From: an uncultured Saprospirales bacterium
GTDB taxonomy: Bacteria > Bacteroidota > Bacteroidia > Chitinophagales > Saprospiraceae
DNA length: 36,839 nucleotides
Direction of reading: 5' to 3'
NCBI GenBank assembly: GCA_937864265.1
Contig: CALMIR010000078.1
Location: 1 to 36,839 of the forward strand
In this document: positions 1 through 8,783 of the stretch, one piece after another
Position numbering within the stretch: the first letter of the stretch is position 1
Layout: each line of letters opens with the position of its first letter
The notes under the pieces: generated by a model
Told to the model about the DNA's origin: nothing
Seen by the model: the letters and a program-made list of their open reading frames with translations, nothing else
The model's database searches: none
Translations under genes and position numbers: made by a program

Positions 1-516
1 CTTCAAAACCGCGTATTGCCTGCCCTGAATGAGAAAAGACTGAACAGGCGGGATGCTATCCCCATCCATGACGGTATCGCCGGATTGGCGGATAGCATCC
101 CAGCCCCCATAGATTATCTCGTAGTACAGGGTATCACCGACCACCTCCACACGGCTTTGGAGCAAACTGCCCATCACTTCAAAACGCGAAATCAATTGAC
201 CGCCCAATAAAAAGGCATCCAGCAAAATCCCATTCTGCTCGTCAATGACAAAATGCCCCTTGGCCGTATCTACGCTGCGCAGCAGATAGGCGCGTAAGCC
301 GGCTGTTTTATCCGCGCCATAGATAATATGCCAGGTAAAGCTGCTGTCTTGCGGCTGAATATAGAGTTCCATTGGTAGGCGTTGGCGCTCGCCCTGAGCG
401 TCGTAAATGACCAATTCCCCCTGCCAGCTTCCCAGCCAGTTTTCCGGTAGCCCGACTTGTGCCGACATTAGTCCCGGTGTCATACCGATTAGAATAAAAA
501 AGAAAAGTGCTTTCAT
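1..516 (-). CDS. Secreted protein of unknown function, 3' end cut by window edge
   Basis: The minus strand is open from an ATG at 516 to base 1, giving 172 codons with no stop, so the C-terminus lies outside the window. The first 20 residues (MKALFFFILIGMTPGLMSAQ) form a clear signal peptide, with likely cleavage after MSA. The rest is soluble and rich in beta-prone stretches such as LGSWQGELVIYDAQGERQ and LPMELYIQPQDSSFTWHIIY. It ends at the edge in VQSFLIQGRQYAVLK. This resembles the small lipocalin-like or beta-sandwich exported proteins common in Bacteroidota, but I do not recognise a family. It is divergent from the M1 peptidase gene at 590, with 73 bases between the two starts. I am confident that the gene is real, not of its function. 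Confidence 0.75.
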   Translation of the reverse strand, partial: MKALFFFILIGMTPGLMSAQVGLPENWLGSWQGELVIYDAQGERQRLPMELYIQPQDSSFTWHIIYGADKTAGLRAYLLRSVDTAKGHFVIDEQNGILLDAFLLGGQLISRFEVMGSLLQSRVEVVGDTLYYEIIYGGWDAIRQSGDTVMDGDSIPPVQSFLIQGRQYAVLK

Positions 517-589
517 GGCCGTTCATTTGCTTCAAATTTATGGAAAAGCTCCAAATTTGTAGCCAGAAAAGGATTTACAACAAATTGAC

Positions 590-3500
590 ATGAAAACGCC
601 ACTACTCCTTGCCTTCTTCTTTGGCTATTGCCAACTGTCTTTTTCACAACTGCCTTATTTTCAACAGCAAGTTGATTGCCAAATCGAGGCGCTACTCGAC
701 GATAGGGCCAATCAGCTACACGGCGATATAACAATTGATTACCAAAACAACAGCCCGGATACCCTGCGTTTTTTGTACTTCCACCTATGGCCCAACGCCT
801 ATAGCAGCCGCAACACGGCTTTTGCTCAGCAGATGCTGCGCATGGGCAGCACCCGTTTTTATTTTGCTTCCCCCGATGAGATAGGGGGGATAGATAGTCT
901 GAATTTTAAAATAGACCAGCAGCTTATTTCCTGGAAACTGGAGGCCGAAAATCCCGATATAGCTCGGCTGGATTTGCCAAAGCCTCTGCTGCCAGGGCAA
1001 CAAATACGTGTAAGCACCCCCTTTCGGGTAAAAATCCCCTACTGTTTTTCCAGATTGGGACATGTGGGCGATGCTTTTCAGGTGACACAATGGTACCCCA
1101 AGCCTGCCGTCTATGACCGCAATGGCTGGCATCCCATGCCCTACCTCGATATGGGGGAATTTTATTCCGAATTTGGCAATTTTGATGTGCGGATCACCTT
1201 ACCGGAAAACTATGTAGTGGCTGCCACGGGCACTTTGCAAACCCCAGAAGAGCAGCATTTTTTACAGCAAAACATAGCAGCAAGCAGCCGATGGTTGGCT
1301 AGTGCCGATTTGGAAAATGACAAACTGGATACTTTTCCCGATTCTTCACCGAAGTTAAAAACCCTGCACTATACTGCAGAACAAGTACACGACTTTGCCT
1401 GGTTTGCCGACAAGCGCTTTATGGTACAAAACGGCGAAACGGTTCTGCCTTCCGGCAAAAAAGTAGTCACTTGGGCCTTTTTTACAAAAGCAGAACAAGC
1501 ATACTGGCAAAACGGGGTTAGCTACATCAACCGGGCCATTCAGCATTATTCTGCGCTGGTGGGCGAATATCCTTATCCACAAGCTACAGCCGTGGAAACC
1601 AGCCTGGGTGCTGGCGGCGGCATGGAATACCCCATGATTACCAATATCAGTCTGGCCGGCAGTGAGCAGGCATTAGATGAAGTGATCACCCATGAGGTAG
1701 GGCACAATTGGTTTTACGGCATCCTGGCCTTCAACGAGCGCGACCACCCCTGGATGGACGAGGGGCTGAATAGCTATTACGACCACCGTTATTCGGAAGA
1801 ACATTACGATGAAACGGGGCTTGAACTGCCGGCGTTCCTCCTGTCTAAAACAGAGATGACGCCTTTTGAACTGGCTTGGCTCTTTCAGGCTCGCCGCCAT
1901 TTGAATATGCCGCCCGATACCCACTCCGATCACAGCAAGCCCATCAACTACTTTTTGGGGGCTTACGAAATTCCGGCCAGAGCCTTCAAATACCTCGAAA
2001 AATACCTGGGTACCGCTGAATTTGACCAACTCATGCAAGGCTTTTTTGCCGAATGGCAGTTCAAGCATCCCCAACCGGAAGACCTCAGACAGTACCTGGA
2101 ACAGCACAGTGGAAAAAATCTGGGCTGGCTGTTTGATGGGATTTTATATTCCAAGGAACTTCAAGATTATGCTGTCAAAAAAGTAAAGGCTGTGGACGCT
2201 AACTTGGAAATTACCTTGGTCAACAAAGGCAAAATAAATGGCCCTGTGCCCCTGTTTTTACAACGCAACGAGGGAGATATAACAGATGTTTTCTGGGTGC
2301 CGGGTTTTGAAGGCGAAAAGACCGTATCCTGGCGTGAAAACGACTACAAAACACTGATATTGGATCAGCATCGCTGGTCGCTCGACTACAACCGCCGCAA
2401 CGACCAGATGCGCCTAAAGGGATGCTTTAAAAAAACAGAACCCCTGGCTTTCAAATTCCTAACAGGAGTTGAAAACGAGCGCCTATCCACGATCTATTGG
2501 CTGCCCATACTAGGCGTGAATGCCTACGATGGCTTCATGGCTGGCCTGGCCTTGTACAACAGCAGTGTACCTGAACGCCGTGTGGAATGGGCCATCGCTC
2601 CCTACTATGCTTTTGAAAGCCAACAATGGGCCGGTTTGGGCGATGTGCATGCCAATTTTTACCCCGACGGCCATTTTATTCATAAAATTCGCCTGGGGCT
2701 GGAGGCCAAATCCTTCAGTTTCAACCATTTTGAGTCGGGCGATGCGCATCAGCGCTACCTGCGACTTATGCCTTACCTGCGGCTGTACTTACAGCACAAG
2801 GAAACCAGTACGGCGTCATCGCACATCACCTGGCGCAGCCTGCGCATCGGCGAAGATCAACTCCAATTTAGTAATAATGGCGAATTTTTAGGAGAAACCT
2901 GGCAAGCCAATTGGATCCACGAACTCAGCTACGAACGCGAACAACGGCGCAAATTGAATCCGAATGATCTAAAAATAGCGCTCGAACAGCAAACCTTTGA
3001 CTACCTTTTCCGACAGGATAACTACCTTAAAGCATCGCTGGAGTGGCGGCAAAACCTGACCTATCAACACTATCGAAACATACAATGGCGGGTGTTTTTA
3101 GGCTATTTCCTAGCCAATACCAATCGGGATGACAGGTCTGCTGCTCCTGGTGCATTCAACCTCATTGCACAGGGCAGCAACGATTATCGCTACGACGAAT
3201 TTTACCTGGGTCGCAATCAGCAAGAGGGGATAAGTTTGCAACAAATTGGCATGCGCGACGGGGGCTTTAAAACGGTTATTGGCTCGGGCTTTAACCTGGG
3301 GCGGAGCAATCAATTCCTGGCAGCCTTGAACCTGAGGGCCGATTTGCCCCCTGGCCTGCCCCGATTCATCAAGCCCTACTTCGATGTCGGCTATTACGAA
3401 ATACCAGACACCCCTGTTTCGGAAAAACTGCTGTGGAATGGGGGGCTGATGCTTTCCTTTTTCAACGAAGTTTTTGAAATTTATTTTCCACTTATCAGCG

Positions 3501-3616
3501 ACCAGCAAATCCAGGATCGCTTTGCCGAGCGGGGCAATTATGCGCAGCGCATCGCTTTTCGTCTGGATATACATCGCCTCAGCCCCTGGCGCATGGTCGA
3601 TCGTTTGCAATTCTAA
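590..3616 (+). CDS. M1 family zinc metallopeptidase with C-terminal outer-membrane barrel-like region
   Basis: The protein has 1008 residues and a signal peptide (MKTPLLLAFFFGYCQLSFSQ). The N-terminal half is a gluzincin of peptidase family M1. It has an exopeptidase-type GGGMEYP motif at about 343-348 and the zinc motif HEVGHNW at 368-374, with the third ligand E391 in WMDEGLNSYY, 18 residues after the second His. This fits an aminopeptidase-like hydrolase acting outside the cytoplasm. From about residue 640 the sequence changes to alternating hydrophobic and aromatic strands with polar turns, such as FIKPYFDVGYYEIP and FNEVFEIYFPLI, and it ends in phenylalanine (MVDRLQF). That looks like an outer-membrane beta-barrel with a BAM C-terminal signal, so the peptidase would be anchored in the outer membrane. 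The peptidase call is firm; the barrel is inferred. The gene stands alone. Confidence 0.9.
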   Translation: MKTPLLLAFFFGYCQLSFSQLPYFQQQVDCQIEALLDDRANQLHGDITIDYQNNSPDTLRFLYFHLWPNAYSSRNTAFAQQMLRMGSTRFYFASPDEIGGIDSLNFKIDQQLISWKLEAENPDIARLDLPKPLLPGQQIRVSTPFRVKIPYCFSRLGHVGDAFQVTQWYPKPAVYDRNGWHPMPYLDMGEFYSEFGNFDVRITLPENYVVAATGTLQTPEEQHFLQQNIAASSRWLASADLENDKLDTFPDSSPKLKTLHYTAEQVHDFAWFADKRFMVQNGETVLPSGKKVVTWAFFTKAEQAYWQNGVSYINRAIQHYSALVGEYPYPQATAVETSLGAGGGMEYPMITNISLAGSEQALDEVITHEVGHNWFYGILAFNERDHPWMDEGLNSYYDHRYSEEHYDETGLELPAFLLSKTEMTPFELAWLFQARRHLNMPPDTHSDHSKPINYFLGAYEIPARAFKYLEKYLGTAEFDQLMQGFFAEWQFKHPQPEDLRQYLEQHSGKNLGWLFDGILYSKELQDYAVKKVKAVDANLEITLVNKGKINGPVPLFLQRNEGDITDVFWVPGFEGEKTVSWRENDYKTLILDQHRWSLDYNRRNDQMRLKGCFKKTEPLAFKFLTGVENERLSTIYWLPILGVNAYDGFMAGLALYNSSVPERRVEWAIAPYYAFESQQWAGLGDVHANFYPDGHFIHKIRLGLEAKSFSFNHFESGDAHQRYLRLMPYLRLYLQHKETSTASSHITWRSLRIGEDQLQFSNNGEFLGETWQANWIHELSYEREQRRKLNPNDLKIALEQQTFDYLFRQDNYLKASLEWRQNLTYQHYRNIQWRVFLGYFLANTNRDDRSAAPGAFNLIAQGSNDYRYDEFYLGRNQQEGISLQQIGMRDGGFKTVIGSGFNLGRSNQFLAALNLRADLPPGLPRFIKPYFDVGYYEIPDTPVSEKLLWNGGLMLSFFNEVFEIYFPLISDQQIQDRFAERGNYAQRIAFRLDIHRLSPWRMVDRLQF

Positions 3617-3633
3617 ACCATCAAATAATTATC

Positions 3634-3641
3634 TATATTTG
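3634..3641 (+). promoter_or_regulatory. Candidate -7 promoter element for pheT
   Basis: TATATTTG matches the Bacteroidota -7 consensus TAnnTTTG. It lies 63 bases before the pheT ATG at 3705 and just after the stop of the M1 peptidase gene. No well spaced -33 TTTG is obvious, so the call rests on the -7 box alone. Confidence 0.4.
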
Positions 3642-3704
3642 TGCCCCGAATCAGGAATCTATTGACCAAACTGCGTGTTGGTTAAGCAAAGTGTAAAAAA
3701 CAAC

Positions 3705-6155
3705 ATGAAAGTTTCCTTAAACTGGCTGCGAGAATACATTGATATTGATCTGTCGCCCGAGAGTGTTGGCGAGCTACTGACGGGCCTTGGCCTGGAAGTA
3801 GAAGGCATGGAGAAAACAGAAAGCATCAAAGGCGGCCTGGAAGGCGTAGTAGTAGGCTGGGTAAAAGAACGCTGGCAGCATCCCAATGCCGACCGGCTTT
3901 CGCTGACAAAAGTAGATGTTGGCACAGGGGAGGAATTGCAGATTGTTTGCGGAGCACCCAACGTAGCTGCAGGCCAAAAAGTACTGGTTGCCACCATTGG
4001 TTCGGTACTTTATCCCAATGGAGGCGAAGAAGCCCTGGAAATCAAAAAAGGAAAAATCCGGGGAGAAACATCAGAAGGGATGATTTGTGCCCAGGACGAA
4101 TTGGGCATCGGACAAGACCACAGCGGCATCATGGTGTTGCCAGAAGACACCCCAGTTGGCATGAGCGCCCGGGAATACCTCCAACTAGAAACCGACTACA
4201 TCTTCGAAATAGGCCTCACCCCAAACCGATCCGACGCCACCAACCAACTTGGTGTAGCCAAAGACCTGGCAGCTTATCTGAAATTCAACAACAACTATGA
4301 GGGTGGGGTGCGCCTGCCCGATGTAAACGCCTTTCAGGTGGACAATAACAGTTTGCCCGTAGAAGTGGTGGTAGAAAACAGTGAGGCTTGCCCTCGATAT
4401 ACCGCTGTAGTCATCAAGGGCATTCAGGTAGGGGAGTCGCCGGAGTGGCTCAAGCGGCGTTTGGCAGCCGTAGGCGTCCGCCCCATCAACAATATTGTGG
4501 ACATCACCAATTTTGTCCTCCACGAATTGGGGCAACCCTTGCACGCCTTTGATCTGGATCAGATTGCCGGACAAAAAGTGATCGTCAAAACACTACCCGA
4601 AGGCACCAAGTTTATCAGTCTGGACGAAGCGGAACGCAAGCTCTCGTCCAAGGATCTGATGATTTGCAACGGAAATTCCGAAGGCATGTGCATTGGCGGT
4701 GTATTTGGCGGTATCCATTCAGGCGTAACGGAAGATACCCAACATATTTTTCTGGAATCGGCGCATTTCAACCCCAAATGGATACGCCGCAGCAGCATGC
4801 ACCACAATTTGCGTACCGACGCAGCCAAGGTATTTGAAAAAGGCAGCGACCCGAATATCACCCTTTATGCGCTGAAGCGGGCGGCATTGCTCATCAAAGA
4901 ACTGGCTGGTGGTGAGATTGCCTCTGAAGTCGTTGACCTATACCCCAATCCAGTAGCTCCCAAGCAAGTACGAGTACGGTTTGAGCGCATCAACCGACTG
5001 ATTGGCATCGAAATCACACGTGCTGAGGTTTTGTCTGTTCTTCAAGCGCTGGATATGGCGATTTTGGAACAAACGGAAACGGATGTGCTGGTCACCGTGC
5101 CCACCAACAAGTCGGATGTTTACCGCGAAGTAGATGTGATTGAGGAAATCCTGCGCATATATGATTACAACAAGGTGCCGATTCCTCCCCAGGTGAAATC
5201 TGGCATCAATGTGTCTCCAAAACCAGATCCGGTGGCCTTGCGCAATACCATTGCCGATTTGCTGGCCAGCCTGGGCTTTGTGGAAATGATGGCCATGTCG
5301 CTCACCCAATCGCGCTACTACAAAGAGCTGAGCACTTTTATACCCGAGGAGCGCCTCGTGTATATCAACAATACTTCCACGGTACAACTGGACATCATGC
5401 GCCCAGAAATGCTATTTAGCGGACTGGAAGCCATTGTGTATAACCAAAACAGGCAACAACTGCACCTCAAATTGTTTGAATTTGGCCGCAGCTATCAGAA
5501 AACGGAAAGTGGAACCTACCAGGAAGACCAGCATTTGAGCTTGTTTCTTACGGGCAACCGTTTGCCGGAAAACTGGCACAACACAAGCAATGGCAACGTC
5601 AATTTTTATACGTTGAAGCGTTTTGTGGAATTGGTATTGAAACGACTAGGTGTTCAAAATTACCAGGAAGAACAACTCAGTGAAGGGGCTTATGCTTATG
5701 CCTTGAGGTACTATCGGGGTGCTGCTGAATTGGTACGCTTTGGCAAAATCAGTCCGAATTTGTGCAAGCAAATGGGCATCAAGGGCGAAGTATTTTGTGC
5801 GGACTTCAATTGGGATTTGATGCTCAAGGCCGTTTCAAAACAAGACATCAGCTTCCGCGAACTGAATAAATTTCCCAGCGTGCGAAGAGATTTAGCCCTA
5901 GTTGTTGATAATTCCACAAAATTTAGTGATATTGTGGCGATTGCGTCAAAAACAGGCAAAAAGCTCCTCAAAGAGACCAACTTGTTTGATGTTTATGAAA
6001 ATGAAGAACAGTTGGGCAAAGGGAAAAAGTCTTATGCGGTGAGCTTCCTGTTTGAAGACAGTTCCAAGACGCTGAAGGATGAAGAAGTGGATCAGGTAAT
6101 GAAAAAATTAATTACCGGATATGAAACGCAACTTGGAGCCGTTATTAGGCGTTAG
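3705..6155 (+). CDS. pheT: Phenylalanine--tRNA ligase beta subunit
   Basis: This is the beta subunit of the cytoplasmic alpha2-beta2 enzyme that charges tRNA-Phe. With the ATG at 3705 it has 816 residues, normal for bacterial PheT, and begins MKVSLNWLREYID as in the family. An upstream GTG at 3675 in the same frame would add 10 poorly fitting residues, so I reject it. Domains in order are an EMAP-like tRNA-binding domain (about 40-150), a B3/B4 editing domain (from about 228, CPRYTAVVIKG), a B5 domain (about 420-490, FERINRLIGIEITRAEV), the catalytic-like core, and a C-terminal FDX-ACB anticodon-binding domain (from about 718, FRELNKFPSVRRDLALVV). The pheS gene is not in the window. The gene is followed after 12 bases by a small coiled-coil gene, then zapA and rny, a gene order familiar from Bacteroidota. 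Confidence 0.97.
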   Translation: MKVSLNWLREYIDIDLSPESVGELLTGLGLEVEGMEKTESIKGGLEGVVVGWVKERWQHPNADRLSLTKVDVGTGEELQIVCGAPNVAAGQKVLVATIGSVLYPNGGEEALEIKKGKIRGETSEGMICAQDELGIGQDHSGIMVLPEDTPVGMSAREYLQLETDYIFEIGLTPNRSDATNQLGVAKDLAAYLKFNNNYEGGVRLPDVNAFQVDNNSLPVEVVVENSEACPRYTAVVIKGIQVGESPEWLKRRLAAVGVRPINNIVDITNFVLHELGQPLHAFDLDQIAGQKVIVKTLPEGTKFISLDEAERKLSSKDLMICNGNSEGMCIGGVFGGIHSGVTEDTQHIFLESAHFNPKWIRRSSMHHNLRTDAAKVFEKGSDPNITLYALKRAALLIKELAGGEIASEVVDLYPNPVAPKQVRVRFERINRLIGIEITRAEVLSVLQALDMAILEQTETDVLVTVPTNKSDVYREVDVIEEILRIYDYNKVPIPPQVKSGINVSPKPDPVALRNTIADLLASLGFVEMMAMSLTQSRYYKELSTFIPEERLVYINNTSTVQLDIMRPEMLFSGLEAIVYNQNRQQLHLKLFEFGRSYQKTESGTYQEDQHLSLFLTGNRLPENWHNTSNGNVNFYTLKRFVELVLKRLGVQNYQEEQLSEGAYAYALRYYRGAAELVRFGKISPNLCKQMGIKGEVFCADFNWDLMLKAVSKQDISFRELNKFPSVRRDLALVVDNSTKFSDIVAIASKTGKKLLKETNLFDVYENEEQLGKGKKSYAVSFLFEDSSKTLKDEEVDQVMKKLITGYETQLGAVIRR

Positions 6156-6167
6156 AAGCTAAAAACA

Positions 6168-6464
6168 ATGGAAACACTGGAGCGCATGGACAGGCTTGAG
6201 CTCAAAATCAGACAAGCCCGGGAGAAGATGGGACGCATCCGGCAAGAAAACACCCTTTTGCTGGAAGAAAACAAAAGACTAAAGGCGGAATTGGATCGCC
6301 AAAAAGGGGCGGTACGAACGCTTAAAGATAAATTGACGAGTACGCAGCAGGTCGCTGACCAGGAGCGGAAAGGAGATGGTGAATCACTCAACGATCAAAC
6401 ACAGGTGATCAAAAAGTGTATTCAGGAGATTGACAAATGTATCGAGTGGTTGCACAATCATTAA
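6168..6464 (+). CDS. Small coiled-coil protein, ZapB-like, upstream of zapA
   Basis: A 98-residue protein made mostly of charged heptad-like sequence, for example LELKIRQAREKMGRIRQE followed by TLLLEENKRLKAELDRQK. It is a predicted continuous coiled coil through about residue 75 with a short C-terminal helix (IKKCIQEIDKCIEWL). It has no signal peptide or membrane segment. It lies 12 bases after pheT and 3 bases before zapA. Small coiled-coil genes in this position are usually taken to be partners of ZapA in organising the FtsZ ring, by analogy with ZapB. That role is inferred from position and shape, since coiled coils give little family-specific signal. Confidence 0.8.
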   Translation: METLERMDRLELKIRQAREKMGRIRQENTLLLEENKRLKAELDRQKGAVRTLKDKLTSTQQVADQERKGDGESLNDQTQVIKKCIQEIDKCIEWLHNH

Positions 6465-6467
6465 AGC

Positions 6468-6773
6468 ATGGAAGATGTGCAAAAGAAGGACACCAAGAAT
6501 ATAACGATATTGATAGCAGGCAGGCCTTATCCGCTGAAAATCAACGCCTCAGATGAGCCCGCCATCCGAAAAATCGTTAAAGAAGTCAATGAGAAAGTCA
6601 ATCACTTTCAACTGACTTACACCAATAAGGATAAACAGGATTGTTTATCTATGGCACTGCTGACTTATGCCGTCGATTTGCATAAGTCCTCTTTACCTAA
6701 TCGGGAAAATACAGTCCTTGCAGAAAAACTCGCTCATCTGGAAGCTCTGATGGATGATATGTTGGCGGAATAA
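6468..6773 (+). CDS. zapA: Cell division protein ZapA
   Basis: A 101-residue protein with the ZapA layout. The N-terminal beta-rich head (ITILIAGRPYPLKINASDEPAIRKIVKEV) is followed by helices that form the dimer and tetramer stalk (VNHFQLTYTNKDKQDCLSMALLTYAVDL), then a C-terminal coiled coil ending in LEALMDDMLAE. ZapA binds and bundles FtsZ filaments at midcell. It is 3 bases downstream of the coiled-coil gene and 90 bases upstream of rny. Length and motif order match the family well. Confidence 0.9.
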   Translation: MEDVQKKDTKNITILIAGRPYPLKINASDEPAIRKIVKEVNEKVNHFQLTYTNKDKQDCLSMALLTYAVDLHKSSLPNRENTVLAEKLAHLEALMDDMLAE

Positions 6774-6863
6774 ACGCCTCATTTTCCAGTTCATCACTCC
6801 TTTCCCTGTCAAAAGTTGGTGCTCGCCAATGGTAATTTATTTTTTATTTAAAAATTTAAAACC

Positions 6864-8546
6864 ATGGAGATAGGAATTGGCCTTGCAATAGGCCTAGCGA
6901 TTGGCGCTATAGCCAGCTATTTTCTTATAAAATCGGTGCTTCAGAAAAACAATCAAAAAGTACTGGAAGAACTCAATTCAAAAGCCGACCTGGAAATTAA
7001 AGAAGCGCGTTTGTCTGCCAAGCGAATTGTGGACGAGGCAGAGACTAAGGCGGAAAAACTGCTTTCACACGCCGAAAGTAAAAACGAAAAAATCAAGCAA
7101 AAAAAGATTCAGGAAGCCAAGGAGAAATTCCACCATTTAAAAATCGAATATGAAGCCCAGAAGGCCGAACATTTAGTGGATCTAAAAGAACGCGAAGTGG
7201 AAATCAGGGCTATGGAAAAAGAGCTGGAGCAAAAACAAAACGCCCTGGACTCCAAATACAAAGCCATAGATGTTGAAAAACAAGAATTGGAACAGCGCGA
7301 GGCCGATGTGATTGCCCTGCGCGAAAACTTGGAAAAACAAAACAAGGTACTGACGCGCAAGAAAGAGGAACTAGACGCTATGAACGAGCGCCATATTAAA
7401 GAGTTGGAAAAAATTGCCAGCCTCAGCGAGTCAGAAGCCAAAGAACAACTCTTGGAAGCCGTCAAAGCCAAGGCCGAAACCGATGCCATGGCGATCGTCA
7501 AAGCCTCCGTCGAGCAGGCCAAAACCAATGCTGGCAAAGAAGCCAAAAAAATTGTAATTCAGACCATCCAGCGGATGTGTGCAGAATACACCATCGAGAA
7601 TACGGTTTCTGTATTTAACCTAGATTCTGACGACCTGAAAGGCCAAATTATCGGTAGGGAAGGCCGGAATATTCGCGCTTTGGAAGCTGCCACTGGTGCT
7701 GAAATCGTTGTGGATGATACCCCTGAAGCGATTGTGATTTCGAGCTTCGACCCCATTCGCCGAGAAGTGGCGCGCTTAGCCTTGAAGCGCCTCGTGGCTG
7801 ATGGACGTATCCACCCGGCACGAATAGAAGAGGTGGTGGCTAAAGTGCGCAAGCAAATAGATGAGCAGATCATCGAAATAGGGGAGCGCACCGTAATTGA
7901 TCTGGACATACATGGCCTGGATGCTTATCTGGTGAAAATGGTGGGTCGCATGCGTTTCCGCTCGTCCTACGGGCAAAACCTGTTGAAACACTCCATCGAA
8001 ACCGCCAACCTCTGCGCGATCATGGCAGCTGAACTGGGCATGAACCCTAAGCAAATCAAGTTGGCCAAGCGCGCCGGCTTGCTCCACGATATTGGCAAAG
8101 TCACCGAAGAAGAATCAGAATTGTCCCACGCTTTGTTGGGCATGAAACTTTGTGAAAAATACAAAGAGCATGCTGTCGTATGCAATGCGGTTGGTGCCCA
8201 CCACGATGAGATCGAAATGAACAACCTGATTTCGCCAATCGTACAAGCTTGTGATGCCATCTCTGGTGCTCGTCCGGGCGCACGCCGCGAAATCCTGGAA
8301 AGCTACCTCAAGCGTATCGGCGAATTGGAAGAACTGGCTATGGCCCACGATGGGGTACAGAAAGCTTACGCCATGCAGGCAGGCCGTGAGTTGCGGGTCA
8401 TTGTAGAAGCCGAAAAAGTGAGCGATCAGTACGCTGACGACCTGTCTTTTATGATTTCTCAAAAAATTCAGGATGAGATGCAGTATCCCGGTCAAATTAA
8501 GATAACGGTCATCCGGGAAAAACGTGCCGTTGCTTTTGCCCGATAA
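6864..8546 (+). CDS. rny: Ribonuclease Y
   Basis: Membrane-anchored endoribonuclease that starts decay of many mRNAs. The 560-residue protein starts with one transmembrane helix ([20 protein letters not shown]) and continues as a long charged coiled coil to about residue 230. A KH RNA-binding domain follows ([10 protein letters not shown] at 260-269). The HD phosphohydrolase domain has H376 in LLKHSIE and the metal-binding H408-D409 in LLHDIGK. It is somewhat longer than the roughly 520 residues of Bacillus RNase Y, the extra length being in the coiled coil. It is the last gene of the pheT-zapA-rny run, and a strong hairpin follows at 8558-8600. Confidence 0.97.
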   Translation: MEIGIGLAIGLAIGAIASYFLIKSVLQKNNQKVLEELNSKADLEIKEARLSAKRIVDEAETKAEKLLSHAESKNEKIKQKKIQEAKEKFHHLKIEYEAQKAEHLVDLKEREVEIRAMEKELEQKQNALDSKYKAIDVEKQELEQREADVIALRENLEKQNKVLTRKKEELDAMNERHIKELEKIASLSESEAKEQLLEAVKAKAETDAMAIVKASVEQAKTNAGKEAKKIVIQTIQRMCAEYTIENTVSVFNLDSDDLKGQIIGREGRNIRALEAATGAEIVVDDTPEAIVISSFDPIRREVARLALKRLVADGRIHPARIEEVVAKVRKQIDEQIIEIGERTVIDLDIHGLDAYLVKMVGRMRFRSSYGQNLLKHSIETANLCAIMAAELGMNPKQIKLAKRAGLLHDIGKVTEEESELSHALLGMKLCEKYKEHAVVCNAVGAHHDEIEMNNLISPIVQACDAISGARPGARREILESYLKRIGELEELAMAHDGVQKAYAMQAGRELRVIVEAEKVSDQYADDLSFMISQKIQDEMQYPGQIKITVIREKRAVAFAR

Positions 8547-8557
8547 GCTTCAAATCG

Positions 8558-8600
8558 AGGATGTAAAATGGTTTGGGCATACCCAACTATTTTACATCCT
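8558..8600 (+). terminator. Hairpin downstream of rny, probable terminator
   Basis: A perfect 12-bp inverted repeat (aggatgtaaaat at 8558-8569, attttacatcct at 8589-8600) continues inward as a GC-rich stem with one bulged T and a four-base loop. It begins 12 bases after the rny stop. No T-run follows directly, so it may work as an RNA end-protecting hairpin rather than a classic intrinsic terminator. Confidence 0.6.
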
Positions 8601-8645
8601 ATTGATGATGCACAGCGGTTTTTGTTTAGTAACGCAGAAAAATAT

Positions 8646-8733
8646 ACTTCCCGATTTTGTCCTTACCCTAGCGGGCTAAACGGTTCATTTTAAGTATGTC
8701 GGCAAAGGGAAGGACTTTGATAAATCGGGAAGT
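8646..8733. repeat. 88-nt palindromic element between rny and modA-like gene
   Basis: Arms acttcccgattt (8646-8657) and aaatcgggaagt (8722-8733) are perfect inverted repeats. A second stem inside them, 8659-8669 with 8706-8715, pairs over 10 bp with one bulged A. The loop is about 36 bases and shows no coding pattern. The right arm is part of a 35-nt motif (8717-8751) found again at 34494-34528. It could be a miniature mobile element, a repeated regulatory hairpin or a terminator. What is seen is the symmetry and the second copy of one arm; the role is not known. Confidence 0.6.
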
Positions 8734-8751
8734 AATTTATTGCACACTACT
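8717..8751 (+). repeat. 35-nt dispersed repeat, copy 1
   Basis: This motif matches 34494-34528 at 33 of 35 positions; mismatches are at positions 10 and 23. The shared core contains gggaagtaatt and ttgcacactact. Here it overlaps the right arm of the 88-nt palindrome and ends 32 bases before the preferred start of the modA-like gene. Confidence 0.7.
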
Positions 8752-8783
8752 GAATGGAAAGTCTTCCTTCTAACGCGCCAAGC

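Noticed and set aside
16-210. Plus-strand open frame of 64 codons
   Set aside because: It lies antisense to the signal-peptide-bearing partial gene on the minus strand (1-516), which reads far better.
308-535. Minus-strand frame starting MKQMNGHESTF
   Set aside because: It is a shifted frame of the real gene starting at 516; it lacks a signal peptide and gives a Gly/Arg-rich chance sequence.
6774-6863. Possible small RNA between zapA and rny
   Set aside because: Only 90 bases, no strong hairpin and no terminator, too short for 6S RNA.
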